64,000 nt of DNA from JAQVCM01 sp040403095. Lineage in GTDB: Bacteria > Bacteroidota > Bacteroidia > Flavobacteriales_D > Crocinitomicaceae. The stretch lies in assembly GCA_040403095.1 (NCBI GenBank), contig JBBALI010000001.1:133996-197995 (forward strand). Reading direction: 5' to 3'. The notes beneath the pieces were generated by a model. The model worked only from the letters and a program-made list of their open reading frames with translations, ran no database searches and was not told the origin of the DNA. Within the stretch, counting starts at the first letter, position 1. Each line of letters opens with the position of its first letter. Below, in pieces: positions 1 to 8,250 of this stretch. A program made the translations under genes and the position numbers.

Positions 1-488
1 GCGGGTGCAATTTTCCAAGTAAAAAGATACAATGGTAAGTTCCACGGAGAAATGCAACCAACAACACCAATTGGCTTTCTTGTAGTGTAATTGATGCCTT
101 CACCCTCCATCGAATGCGCTTCAGAAGCAAAATGTAAAATTCCTGTAGCAAAGAAATGAAAGTTAGAAATTGCGCGAGGAATGTCTACATGCGCTGCTAA
201 AGAAACAGGCTTTCCATTGTCTTTAGATTCCGCTTGAACAAATTCAGCCATCCTGTGTTGAATACCTTCAGAAACCTTTACTAAAATGGCGCTACGTTCA
301 TCGATTGACATCTTAGACCAAATGGGAAAAGCTTTTTCAGCGGCATCAACAGCCATTTGAACATCACTTTCATCAGAATCAGGAATTAACGAATAAACTT
401 TGCCTGTTGCTGGTTCATAGTTATCGATGTAATTTCCTTGATTTGGAATGATATATTGTCCATTGATGTAGTTCTGAATTTTTTCCAT
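1..488 (-). CDS. Aldehyde dehydrogenase, N-terminal part (cut by window edge)
   Basis: The reading frame starts at an ATG at 488 and runs leftward off the window, giving about 162 residues. The translation begins MEKIQNYINGQY and contains NYEPATGKVYS, a stretch ending AAEKAFPIWSKMS, and then GVVGCISPWNLPLYLFTWK. The last part is the Rossmann-side motif P-W-N-(F/L)-P of NAD(P)-dependent aldehyde dehydrogenases, and the N-terminus matches the ALDH family that includes 2-hydroxymuconic semialdehyde dehydrogenases. The catalytic Cys and Glu lie outside the window, so the substrate cannot be inferred. It is cytoplasmic by absence of a signal peptide. The next gene upstream on this strand has its own terminator, so this gene is probably transcribed separately. 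Confidence 0.9.
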   Translation of the reverse strand, partial: MEKIQNYINGQYIIPNQGNYIDNYEPATGKVYSLIPDSDESDVQMAVDAAEKAFPIWSKMSIDERSAILVKVSEGIQHRMAEFVQAESKDNGKPVSLAAHVDIPRAISNFHFFATGILHFASEAHSMEGEGINYTTRKPIGVVGCISPWNLPLYLFTWKIAP

Positions 489-562
489 GATATTACTTTC
501 TTTGGGCTAAAATTACGGCATTTTTTTGACTTGAAAATTCTACATTGACTGAAATTTTCAGG

Positions 563-600
563 ACAAAAAAAATCCTGAATTCAAAGAATCCAGGATTTCA
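563..600 (-). terminator. Rho-independent terminator of the PA-domain T9SS gene
   Basis: On the minus strand, an 8-bp perfect stem (AAATCCTG at 570-577 pairing with CAGGATTT at 591-598) is followed by a run of T (the A run at 564-571). It lies 21 bases after the stop codon at 619. Confidence 0.7.
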
Positions 601-618
601 AAATATTAAGGTATTTTC

Positions 619-2346
619 TTATTTGTTGATTACAACATTTACTTTGCTTACAGTTCCGTCAGCCATTTGTAAGTTGATGATGTACATACCGTTATTCAAC
701 TCAGCAGTATTTACTTTCACTTTACCATTTGCATCAGTTGAAACTGTAGTGTTCATAACCGTTTTACCAGCTAAATCAGTTACAGTCATCACTGCGTCAC
801 CTGAATAACCTTTGATAGAAACAATCACTTGATCTTTCGCAGGATTTGGGTAAACATTTGCTTCAACAGTATTTGTTTCCAAGATTCCAGCTTCAGCAGC
901 AGCAAAAGTTTTTACACCGATAGCAGGTACAGGGTTTCCTTCGAAACCTAAGCTCCATGTATCAGCGTTTTTGATTGGTCCGATTGGTTGTTTTTGAATC
1001 AATTCAATTTGGTCATATTTAGTTTGTGTATCATAAGCCAAGAAAATTGTTTGACTAGTAGCAGTTACACAAAACAAATATCTTTGATTATCTTGAAGCA
1101 AGAAAGGAGTATTAAAAGCTTGATAAATCATTGTATCTTGAAGATCCTCACTAAATGTATAAGATCCAGATCCTAACTCATCCAACAACAAGAAATCTAA
1201 AGCAGTATCTTCAGTATCATTGAATTGATCATTCCATTGGTAACCTTGAACTAAGATTTCTTCACCAATCATGTCTCCGTCAGCTGCATTTTTCAAAGTT
1301 CCGAAATAAAGACCTTGTACACCGATACGACTTGCATTTGCATTTCTGTAATTGATACAAGTTGTGAAAGCTCCATTTTGTGGGTTTGGTTTAGAACCTT
1401 GGTCAACTGTTGGTAAACCATTTGCATCTAAACGAGCCAAACTTAACATATCATCAGTTAAAACGAACTTTGTTGTGATAACATTATCTGATGGATAATC
1501 ATCAGTTACAGTTGGAGTGATTGTGTAAGTAATTGCATAAACACCAACACTGAATGAAGATGAAGAAAAAGCAGGAAAATCAACCCAAATACTATCTTCT
1601 GTAGGAGTACCAGCAACAAAATCAAAAGAACTTGAAGTTTCATTGTAAATGGTAGTCCCATTATAAGTGATTTGAGCATTCACAGTAGCACCTGTTTGTT
1701 GCACAGAACCGTAATTGAAAACATACAAACCTAAATCAACTGGAAACTCAGTTGAATTTAATGCTAAAGCAGCTGGAACCGCTTGGGCTTCAGTTGTCAT
1801 AAGGTATTTATTTGCAGTACCTAAATCATTTTCATAGTAATCTGCCTTGTTACCAATAAATGCGATAACAGTTTCACCATTCAATAATTTCTCTTTAAGA
1901 AGTGCGCCAGTTACGTCTGAAACCATTACAACAGGTATTGTAACATTTAAACCTTGCGCACCACCGCCCATTCCAACAGGAGAACCTGAAATATTGTTAA
2001 CAATAATTACCGCAATTGCACCAGCATTTTGTGCACTTAAAGCTTTAGCACCAAATTCGCATGAACCTCTGTAAAGTAATGCAATTTTACCAGTCAAAGA
2101 TCCTGGTGTTGCAACATCACACATCAAAGAGTCGGCCGTTGGAGATGTATCTAATGCCAACTTCACAGTATCTAAAACTGCATTAGACGTAATTAATAAA
2201 TCTGGAACACCCCAATCAGTGATCGCAGCATACGTTAATTCATAACCTCCAGCAATAGAAGCAGGCTCTTCAACGGAGAAAATTACCTGAGAATTTGCGC
2301 AAAAACCGGAAATGGCCAGCGCGATTGTAAGTAGTGTTTTTTTCAT
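619..2346 (-). CDS. Secreted PA-domain protein with T9SS C-terminal sorting domain
   Basis: The 575-residue protein starts with a clear signal peptide (MKKTLLTIALAISGFCANSQ). Residues of roughly 60-165 form a protease-associated (PA) domain: GKIALLYRGSCEFGAKA and AVIIVNN match the family, followed by a Gly-rich loop and IPVVMVS. The middle has beta-rich, CARDB-like sequence (residues ~200-300). The last ~78 residues begin with VYPNPAKDQV and end in VNVVINK, a type A T9SS sorting domain, so export to the outside surface or medium through the Por secretion system is expected. No peptidase catalytic motif was seen, so it is a PA domain without an obvious protease. It stands alone between two terminators. 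The function is unknown; binding to a protein or peptide ligand is a guess from the PA domain. Confidence 0.85.
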   Translation of the reverse strand: MKKTLLTIALAISGFCANSQVIFSVEEPASIAGGYELTYAAITDWGVPDLLITSNAVLDTVKLALDTSPTADSLMCDVATPGSLTGKIALLYRGSCEFGAKALSAQNAGAIAVIIVNNISGSPVGMGGGAQGLNVTIPVVMVSDVTGALLKEKLLNGETVIAFIGNKADYYENDLGTANKYLMTTEAQAVPAALALNSTEFPVDLGLYVFNYGSVQQTGATVNAQITYNGTTIYNETSSSFDFVAGTPTEDSIWVDFPAFSSSSFSVGVYAITYTITPTVTDDYPSDNVITTKFVLTDDMLSLARLDANGLPTVDQGSKPNPQNGAFTTCINYRNANASRIGVQGLYFGTLKNAADGDMIGEEILVQGYQWNDQFNDTEDTALDFLLLDELGSGSYTFSEDLQDTMIYQAFNTPFLLQDNQRYLFCVTATSQTIFLAYDTQTKYDQIELIQKQPIGPIKNADTWSLGFEGNPVPAIGVKTFAAAEAGILETNTVEANVYPNPAKDQVIVSIKGYSGDAVMTVTDLAGKTVMNTTVSTDANGKVKVNTAELNNGMYIINLQMADGTVSKVNVVINK

Positions 2347-2454
2347 AATTTTTTGAGTTTATACTGGTAAAAGTAATAAAACATTCATTTAAAAAGAAAT
2401 TTTATTGTTCATAATTTAACATGACTTATGAAATCAGTTGATTAGATTAATTTA

Positions 2455-2484
2455 AAACAAAAAAGGTCACTATAAAGTGACCCT
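2455..2484 (-). terminator. Terminator of the sdhCAB operon
   Basis: Stem GGTCAC (2465-2470) with GTGACC (2477-2482) and a 6-nt loop; read on the minus strand it is followed by a T-rich run (TTTTTTGTTTT). It lies 24 bases after the sdhB stop. Confidence 0.75.
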
Positions 2485-2507
2485 TTAAAACAATATCGTT
2501 AAATAAA

Positions 2508-3275
2508 TTAAGCCTCAGAAGTTATGGCTGCCTTTAAATATTCACGGTTCATTCTAGCAATGTTATCCAATGAAATTTCTTTTGGACATTCAACCGCACA
2601 AGCACCAGTGTTAGTGCAATTTCCGAATCCTTCCTCGTCCATTGTTCTAACCATGTTTAAAACTCGCTCTCTTGCCTCCACTTTTCCTTGCGGCAATAGG
2701 GCCAACTGAGAAACTTTTGCAGAAACAAAAAGCATTGCTGATGCATTTACACAAGAAGCAACACAAGCACCACAACCAATACAAACTGCTGCTTCAAATG
2801 CTTTATCCGCATCTATTTTTGGAATTGGAATTGCATTTGCATCCATGGTTTTTCCTGAAGTATTAACCGACACAAATCCTCCTGCTTGTTGAATTCTATC
2901 AAAAGCACTTCTATCAACCACTAAATCTTTGATTACAGGAAATGCTTTTGCTCTCCAAGGCTCCACATAAATTGTTTCACCATCTTTAAATTTACGCATG
3001 TGCAACTGGCAAGTTGTTACCGCTCTATCAGGTCCGTGTGCTTCACCGTTGATATATAAAGAACACATGCCACAAATTCCCTCACGACAATCGTGATCAA
3101 AAGCGATTGGTTCTTGTCTTTCATTAATTAATTGCTCATTCAATTGGTCTAACATTTCCAAAAATGAACTATCTGTAGAAACGTTATCTAACTTATAAGT
3201 TTCCATATTCCCTTTTGCATTGGCATTTTTTTGACGCCAGATCTTAAGGTTTATATTTATATTTTTTGATGCCAT
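2508..3275 (-). CDS. sdhB: Succinate dehydrogenase / fumarate reductase iron-sulfur subunit
   Basis: This 255-residue protein carries electrons from the flavoprotein to the membrane cytochrome b in complex II. Residues ~58-90 hold the [2Fe-2S] ligands (DCREGICGMC, then TTC about 17 residues on). The C-terminal half has the ferredoxin-like set CIGCGACVASC and CTNTGACAVECP, which supply the [4Fe-4S] and [3Fe-4S] clusters. Sequence and length fit the type B enzymes of Bacteroidetes rather than the ~235-residue E. coli form. It is the last gene of sdhC-sdhA-sdhB, 77 bases after sdhA. That gap contains a short tandem TTATTAG motif and no separate promoter I can see, so co-transcription is likely. 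Confidence 0.97.
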   Translation of the reverse strand: MASKNININLKIWRQKNANAKGNMETYKLDNVSTDSSFLEMLDQLNEQLINERQEPIAFDHDCREGICGMCSLYINGEAHGPDRAVTTCQLHMRKFKDGETIYVEPWRAKAFPVIKDLVVDRSAFDRIQQAGGFVSVNTSGKTMDANAIPIPKIDADKAFEAAVCIGCGACVASCVNASAMLFVSAKVSQLALLPQGKVEARERVLNMVRTMDEEGFGNCTNTGACAVECPKEISLDNIARMNREYLKAAITSEA

Positions 3276-3352
3276 ATTTTTTAGTTATTAGTTATTAGGA
3301 AATAGGCATTAGGGATGCACTTTTCCTACATAGTATTATTTACTTTTCCAAA

Positions 3353-5365
3353 TCACTTGTAATTTCTCGCAGCAATTTTGATGAATTCATAATTCAATGC
3401 TTCTTTGTGAAGAACTTCATTGTTGATATCATCGCCCTTGTATTCCCATGCACCAACAAATTTGAAGTTTTCATCATCTCTCAACGTTTCACCTTCGGCA
3501 TCTTGGTATTCTTCACGGAAGTGACCTCCACAAGATTCATTTCTTTCCAACGCGTCTTTTGCCATCAATTGTCCAAGCTCAATAAAATCTGCAACTCTCA
3601 TTGCTTTTTCTAATTGAGGATTCATTTCGTTGGCAGTACCTGGAACATACACGTTTTGGTGGAATTCTTCTTTCAATTGCGCTATTTCAGCGATTGCTTC
3701 CTTCAACCCTTGCTCACTGCGTCCCATACCAACCTTGTTCCACATAATTAAACCTAATCTCTTGTGAAAATGATCCACTGATTTGGTTCCATTGTTGTTT
3801 AAAAACTTATTGATTTGTTCGTTTACTCTTTGCTCAGCATCGTCAAACTCTGGAGTATCAGTTGCAATTGCCCCTGTTCTAATTTCGTTCGCCAAATAAT
3901 CAGAAACTGTGTATGGTAAAACGAAATATCCATCAGCCAAACCTTGCATTAAAGCAGAAGCTCCTAATCTATTTGCGCCGTGATCTGAGAAATTAGCTTC
4001 TCCTGCAACAAAACATCCTGGAATTGTTGATTGTAAGTTATAATCAACCCAAACTCCACCCATCGTGTAATGCACAGCAGGATAAATTTTCATTGGCGTT
4101 TCGTATGGATTTTCGTCCGTGATTTTCTCATACATTTGGAATAAATTCCCGTATTTACTTTCAACCCACTTTTTACCTAATGTGATAATTTCTTCTTCAC
4201 TTGGATTGTGATTACCTGATGCAAAAGCTGCTTGTTTACCTTTGCTTTTAATTTCAGAAGAGAAATCCAAATAAACACCTTCGTTGGTATCATTTGCTTC
4301 AATTCCATAACCTTCATCACATCTTTCCTTAGCTGCACGTGAAGCAACATCACGAGGCACCAAGTTTCCGAAAGCTGGATATCTTCTTTCCAAGAAATAA
4401 TCTCTATTTTCTTCTGCAATTGCCGTTGGTTTCAATTTTCCAGCTCTAATTGCTTCAGCATCTTCTTTTATTGCAGGAACCCAAATTCGACCTGAATTAC
4501 GCAATGACTCTGACATCAAAGTCAATTTCGCTTGATTTGTTCCGTGAACAGGAATACAAGTTGGGTGAATTTGAACAAAACAAGGATTTGCGAAAAGGGC
4601 ACCTTGTTTGTGGATTTTCCATGCAGCTGAAACATTACTTCCCATGGCATTTGTTGACAAGAAATATACATTTCCATATCCACCAGAAGCAATGATTACC
4701 GCATGCGCAGAATGTCTTTCGATTTCACCTGTAATTAGATTTCTGGCAATAATTCCTCTTGCTTTTCCTTCCACTTTAACAATGTCTAACATTTCGTGGC
4801 GGTTGTACATTTTCACGCGTCCCAAACCAATTTGGCGAGACAAAGCAGAATATGCACCCAACAATAATTGTTGACCTGTTTGACCTGCTGCGTAGAAAGT
4901 ACGTTGAACTTGTGTTCCACCAAAAGAACGGTTATCTAACAATCCACCATATTCACGTGCAAAAGGAACGCCTTGAGCCACACATTGATCGATGATATTT
5001 CCAGAAACTTCGGCTAAACGGTGAACGTTTGCCTCACGTGCACGGTAATCTCCACCTTTAATAGTATCATAAAATAAACGGAAAATTGAATCTCCATCAT
5101 TTTGGTAATTTTTTGCCGCATTGATTCCACCTTGCGCTGCAATTGAGTGCGCACGGCGAGGAGAATCCTGAAAACAAAATGCTTTTACATTGTATCCCAT
5201 TTCACCTAAAGATGCAGCTGCCGAAGAACCAGCTAAACCAGTTCCAACAACGATTACATCAATTTTTGGACGGTTATTTGGTGCAACAAGCTTTAAATGA
5301 TCTTTATAATCAGTCCATTTTTTTGAAATGTGACCTTCTGGTATTTTTGAATCTAATATTGACAT
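3353..5365 (-). CDS. sdhA: Succinate dehydrogenase / fumarate reductase flavoprotein subunit
   Basis: The 670-residue protein is the catalytic subunit that oxidises succinate to fumarate with covalently bound FAD. The N-terminus has the dinucleotide-binding motif VVGTGLAGSSAAASLGEMG, and RAHSIAAQGGINAA includes the histidine that normally bears FAD. Further typical elements are FVQIHPTCIP, YFLERRYPAFGNLVPRDVASR, and HYTMGGVWVDYN near the substrate site, then GANRLGASALMQGLADG. The C-terminal domain is complete. The length (~670) is that of Bacteroidetes/epsilonproteobacterial type B enzymes. It lies 27 bases downstream of sdhC, and the three genes form one transcription unit. Confidence 0.97.
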   Translation of the reverse strand: MSILDSKIPEGHISKKWTDYKDHLKLVAPNNRPKIDVIVVGTGLAGSSAAASLGEMGYNVKAFCFQDSPRRAHSIAAQGGINAAKNYQNDGDSIFRLFYDTIKGGDYRAREANVHRLAEVSGNIIDQCVAQGVPFAREYGGLLDNRSFGGTQVQRTFYAAGQTGQQLLLGAYSALSRQIGLGRVKMYNRHEMLDIVKVEGKARGIIARNLITGEIERHSAHAVIIASGGYGNVYFLSTNAMGSNVSAAWKIHKQGALFANPCFVQIHPTCIPVHGTNQAKLTLMSESLRNSGRIWVPAIKEDAEAIRAGKLKPTAIAEENRDYFLERRYPAFGNLVPRDVASRAAKERCDEGYGIEANDTNEGVYLDFSSEIKSKGKQAAFASGNHNPSEEEIITLGKKWVESKYGNLFQMYEKITDENPYETPMKIYPAVHYTMGGVWVDYNLQSTIPGCFVAGEANFSDHGANRLGASALMQGLADGYFVLPYTVSDYLANEIRTGAIATDTPEFDDAEQRVNEQINKFLNNNGTKSVDHFHKRLGLIMWNKVGMGRSEQGLKEAIAEIAQLKEEFHQNVYVPGTANEMNPQLEKAMRVADFIELGQLMAKDALERNESCGGHFREEYQDAEGETLRDDENFKFVGAWEYKGDDINNEVLHKEALNYEFIKIAARNYK

Positions 5366-5392
5366 ATCGAAGCTATTTTTTAATGATCTAAA

Positions 5393-6250
5393 TTATTTCG
5401 TCAAGTATAGGAAAATAGGAATTGAAGCGAATCCTAGAGGAACAAGCACTGCAAAACCTTTTCCAAGCATTTGTATAAATGGTGTGTATTTTGGGTGACG
5501 AACCCCTAAAGTTTGAAATGCGGACGAAAATCCATGCCACAAGTGGAATGAAAGTGTCAACATTGCCAAGGAATAAAGAACAACTGCTAACAATGCGAAT
5601 TCATTTGCAGGAAAACCTTCGTCAGATTTATCATGACCGAAAAAAGCTACTGTCAAGGAATGTAAATCTTTGTAACCTTCGCCCACTTTTAAATTAACTT
5701 CCGGAGCATAAATTTGTGTTCCGTGTTTGATTACCAAACCTTCCGTTGGCAAAAAGCTTCCAGTTGTAGTCAAATACAACGATTGTTTTTGTTCACTTCC
5801 TGGAGCACTCACTTCTACTTTGTGCAAAGGCATAGGTGTAGAAGAATATTTTGCTTTCCACCAAAAGTTTGCCATGTGCGTACAAATGAAGATCAAAATG
5901 ATACTGCCCAATAAGGCCATGCTTCTTGAAGCCCAACCAGAATTTGCACTCGGTTTGCTATAAGCATAATTTACCGGACGTGCTTTTTTATTTTGAAAAG
6001 CTAACAAAAACCCATCAATTGCATGAAATAAAATGGAGACGTAGGTTGTGTACGACAATATTTTGATGAAAATATTGTGCGACATGAAATAACCATACTC
6101 GTTAAACGCACGTTTGCCTTCTTCTCCTCCCGCAAACAATTGAAGATTCCCCAAAAGGTGTCCTATCAGGAAAGTACACAGGAATAATCCCGTCAAAGCC
6201 ATCCAATATTTTTTGGCTAAAGAAGATTTTAATAATACTGACTTACTCAT
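5393..6250 (-). CDS. sdhC: Succinate dehydrogenase cytochrome b subunit (type B, single anchor)
   Basis: The 285-residue membrane anchor has about five hydrophobic segments (around residues 14-35, 62-82, 112-130, 218-238 and 262-282). It contains His residues placed as in di-heme type B anchors (GHLLGNL in helix 1, LFHAIDG in helix 2, CTHMANF in helix 3, FHLWHGF in helix 4). A ~75-residue hydrophilic loop lies between segments 3 and 4. It passes electrons to menaquinone. There is no sdhD, as expected for this class. It is the first gene of the operon, and a promoter-like box lies 31 bases upstream of the start. Confidence 0.93.
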   Translation of the reverse strand: MSKSVLLKSSLAKKYWMALTGLFLCTFLIGHLLGNLQLFAGGEEGKRAFNEYGYFMSHNIFIKILSYTTYVSILFHAIDGFLLAFQNKKARPVNYAYSKPSANSGWASRSMALLGSIILIFICTHMANFWWKAKYSSTPMPLHKVEVSAPGSEQKQSLYLTTTGSFLPTEGLVIKHGTQIYAPEVNLKVGEGYKDLHSLTVAFFGHDKSDEGFPANEFALLAVVLYSLAMLTLSFHLWHGFSSAFQTLGVRHPKYTPFIQMLGKGFAVLVPLGFASIPIFLYLTK

Positions 6251-6280
6251 TTTATATAGAAAATTTGAAAATATTCACTA

Positions 6281-6288
6281 CAAATTTA
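6281..6288 (-). promoter_or_regulatory. Possible -7 promoter box for sdhCAB
   Basis: On the minus strand this reads TAAATTTG, a match to the Bacteroidetes TAnnTTTG element, about 30 bases before the sdhC start. A TTG lies 15 bases upstream, which is shorter than the usual spacing, so only the -7 box is convincing. Confidence 0.4.
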
Positions 6289-6430
6289 ACAGCTACAGCA
6301 AAGCAAAATAAACTCTACCGTTATTTAGATTGAATTTAGATAGAGAAACACGCTTGGTCTAGATTCCGTTTTCATTCATTGTGAATTTTTTAGTTAATAT
6401 TCATTTGATTATTTTACAATTAAAAACAGC

Positions 6431-6472
6431 TTAAAAACAAAAATGTTCAACCGAAAATTAGCTGAACATTTT
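6431..6472 (-). terminator. Terminator of the acyl-CoA carboxylase beta gene
   Basis: A 10-bp perfect stem (AAAATGTTCA at 6440-6449 with TGAACATTTT at 6463-6472) is followed on the minus strand by a T-rich stretch (TTTTTGTTTTT). It starts 15 bases after the stop codon. Confidence 0.75.
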
Positions 6473-6486
6473 AATAAATTTATGGA

Positions 6487-8025
6487 TTACAATGGAATGT
6501 TTCCGTGTTTTTTCTGCGGTAAACTTTCAGCTTTGTTTTCTAACATTTGGAAAGCAGCAATCAATTTTGAGCGGGTTTCTTCTGGTAAAATAACATCATC
6601 CACAAAACCTCTTTCTGCCGCTCGATAAGGATTGGCAAACATGTCGGCATATTCAGCTTCCTTTTCTTTCCATTTTGCTTCGGGATTGGACGCTTCTGAA
6701 ATTTCTTTTTTGAATATAATTTCGGCAGCACCTTTTGCCCCCATTACTGCTACTTCAGCAGTTGGCCAAGCAAAATTTAAATCAGCGCCAATATTTTTAG
6801 AGTTCATCACATCAAATGCGCCCCCGTAAGCTTTTCTTGTAATTACTGTTACTCTAGGCACGGTCGCTTCAGAGAACGCGTACAATAATTTGGCACCATG
6901 TGTAATAATTCCCCTCCACTCTTGATCTGTACCTGGCAAAAATCCTGGCACATCTTCCAATACCAATAAGGGAATATTGAAACAATCACAAAAACGAACA
7001 AATCTTCCTCCTTTTCTTGAAGAATCAATATCCAAAACACCAGCCATGGCAGCAGGTTGATTGGCAACAATACCGATTGTTCTTCCTTCTAATCGAGCAA
7101 AACCAACGACTATGTTTTTTGCAAAACCTTCTTGTACTTCACGGAATGAATTGTCATCAACAATACAATCTAGCACTGAACGAATATCATAAGGTAAAGT
7201 AGAGTTAGCGGGTAAAATATTTTTAATTGCCTCTGTTTTTGAAGCTGTAAATTCAAACTTTGTTGTTGGCGCTAATTCACCATAATTTTGAGGCATGAAT
7301 GTCATCAAATCACGCACATCTTTTAAACATTGAACATCATTGGCAGAAGTAAAATGGGTAACTCCAGATTTTTCTGCGTGTGTTTTCGCACCACCTAAAT
7401 CTTCTGAAGTAACTTCCTCGTGCGTGACAGTTTTTACCACATTTGGACCTGTTACAAACATGTATGAAGTGTCCTCCACCATAAAAATAAAATCTGTCAA
7501 TGCTGGACTATAAACAGCCCCACCGGCGCAAGGCCCCATGATCACACTAATTTGTGGAATCACACCTGAAGCACGTGTATTTCTGTAAAAAATATCGGCA
7601 TAACCAGCCAATGAAACAACACCTTCTTGAATACGAGCACCGCCAGAATCGTTCAATCCGATTAATGGAGCACCATTTTTAAGTGCTAAATCCATGACTT
7701 TGCAAATTTTTTCCGCATGAGTTTCAGATAAAGAACCCCCTAGAACTGTGAAGTCCTGAGAAAAAACATAGACCAAGCGACCATGAATCTTTCCATAACC
7801 AGTAACTACTCCATCACCAGGGAAAGTTTGTTTTTCTAATCCAAAGGAAGTTGAACGGTGTTCGATAAACATTCCCATTTCTTGAAAAGTGTTATCATCT
7901 AGTAATAAAATCACACGTTCGCGCGCGGTCAATTTCCCCTGCTGATGCTGACGATCGATGCGATTTTGTCCACCTCCCAACTGAGATTTTTTGCGACGTT
8001 CAATAAGTTCATTGCTACTATTCAT
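6487..8025 (-). CDS. Biotin-dependent acyl-CoA carboxylase, carboxyltransferase (beta) subunit
   Basis: The protein belongs to the propionyl-CoA carboxylase beta / methylmalonyl-CoA decarboxylase alpha family. It transfers carboxyl groups from carboxybiotin to an acyl-CoA. Visible family features are RIDRQHQQGKLTARERV near the N-terminus, LNDSGGARIQEGV, MGPCAGGAVYSPALTDF, and in the second crotonase fold LVLEDVPGFLPGTDQEW, GAKLLYAFSEATVP and KAYGGAFDVM. I chose the ATG at 8025 (512 residues). The frame is open to a TTG at 8097, but family members usually begin just before the ELIERRKKSQLGGG element, and the upstream 24 residues look non-conserved. No alpha (biotin carboxylase) or biotinyl gene is adjacent. 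Propionyl-CoA is the likeliest substrate; this is inference. Confidence 0.9.
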   Translation of the reverse strand: MNSSNELIERRKKSQLGGGQNRIDRQHQQGKLTARERVILLLDDNTFQEMGMFIEHRSTSFGLEKQTFPGDGVVTGYGKIHGRLVYVFSQDFTVLGGSLSETHAEKICKVMDLALKNGAPLIGLNDSGGARIQEGVVSLAGYADIFYRNTRASGVIPQISVIMGPCAGGAVYSPALTDFIFMVEDTSYMFVTGPNVVKTVTHEEVTSEDLGGAKTHAEKSGVTHFTSANDVQCLKDVRDLMTFMPQNYGELAPTTKFEFTASKTEAIKNILPANSTLPYDIRSVLDCIVDDNSFREVQEGFAKNIVVGFARLEGRTIGIVANQPAAMAGVLDIDSSRKGGRFVRFCDCFNIPLLVLEDVPGFLPGTDQEWRGIITHGAKLLYAFSEATVPRVTVITRKAYGGAFDVMNSKNIGADLNFAWPTAEVAVMGAKGAAEIIFKKEISEASNPEAKWKEKEAEYADMFANPYRAAERGFVDDVILPEETRSKLIAAFQMLENKAESLPQKKHGNIPL

Positions 8026-8198
8026 ATTTTTGATTTTTTCAATGGTTGTTTCAAGTCCAATAGAATGATATAAATCTGTAATATCTTTCGTTGACAAAGA
8101 TATACAACCTAAAGTCCAATCTATCTTTTTTTCAATAATTTCAATTGTTTTTTTCAGTTCTGAATCAAATTTAACTTTGAATCACTATACCTATAAAT

Positions 8199-8230
8199 AT
8201 CAAAAGCTTAACATTGCATTTTAAGCTTTA
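8199..8230 (-). terminator. Probable terminator of radA
   Basis: A 9-bp perfect inverted repeat (AAAGCTTAA at 8203-8211 and TTAAGCTTT at 8221-8229, 9-base loop) lies 21 bases after the radA stop. The following T run on the minus strand is only four long, so it is a weak candidate. The rest of 8026-8250 is AT-rich with no gene visible. Confidence 0.45.
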
Positions 8231-8250
8231 AAAAAGTCAACTATTAATAT

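Noticed and set aside
545..808. Plus-strand ORF over the 3' end of the PA-domain gene
   Set aside because: It is antisense to a clear T9SS-domain gene and has no homology features; most long ORFs on opposite strands here are shadows of AT-rich genes.
5393..6250. Missing sdhD as a loss
   Set aside because: Type B succinate dehydrogenases of Bacteroidetes use a single large cytochrome b subunit.
8026..8097. TTG start 24 codons upstream in the carboxylase beta gene
   Set aside because: The ATG at 8025 gives the usual family length and the extra residues do not resemble the family.
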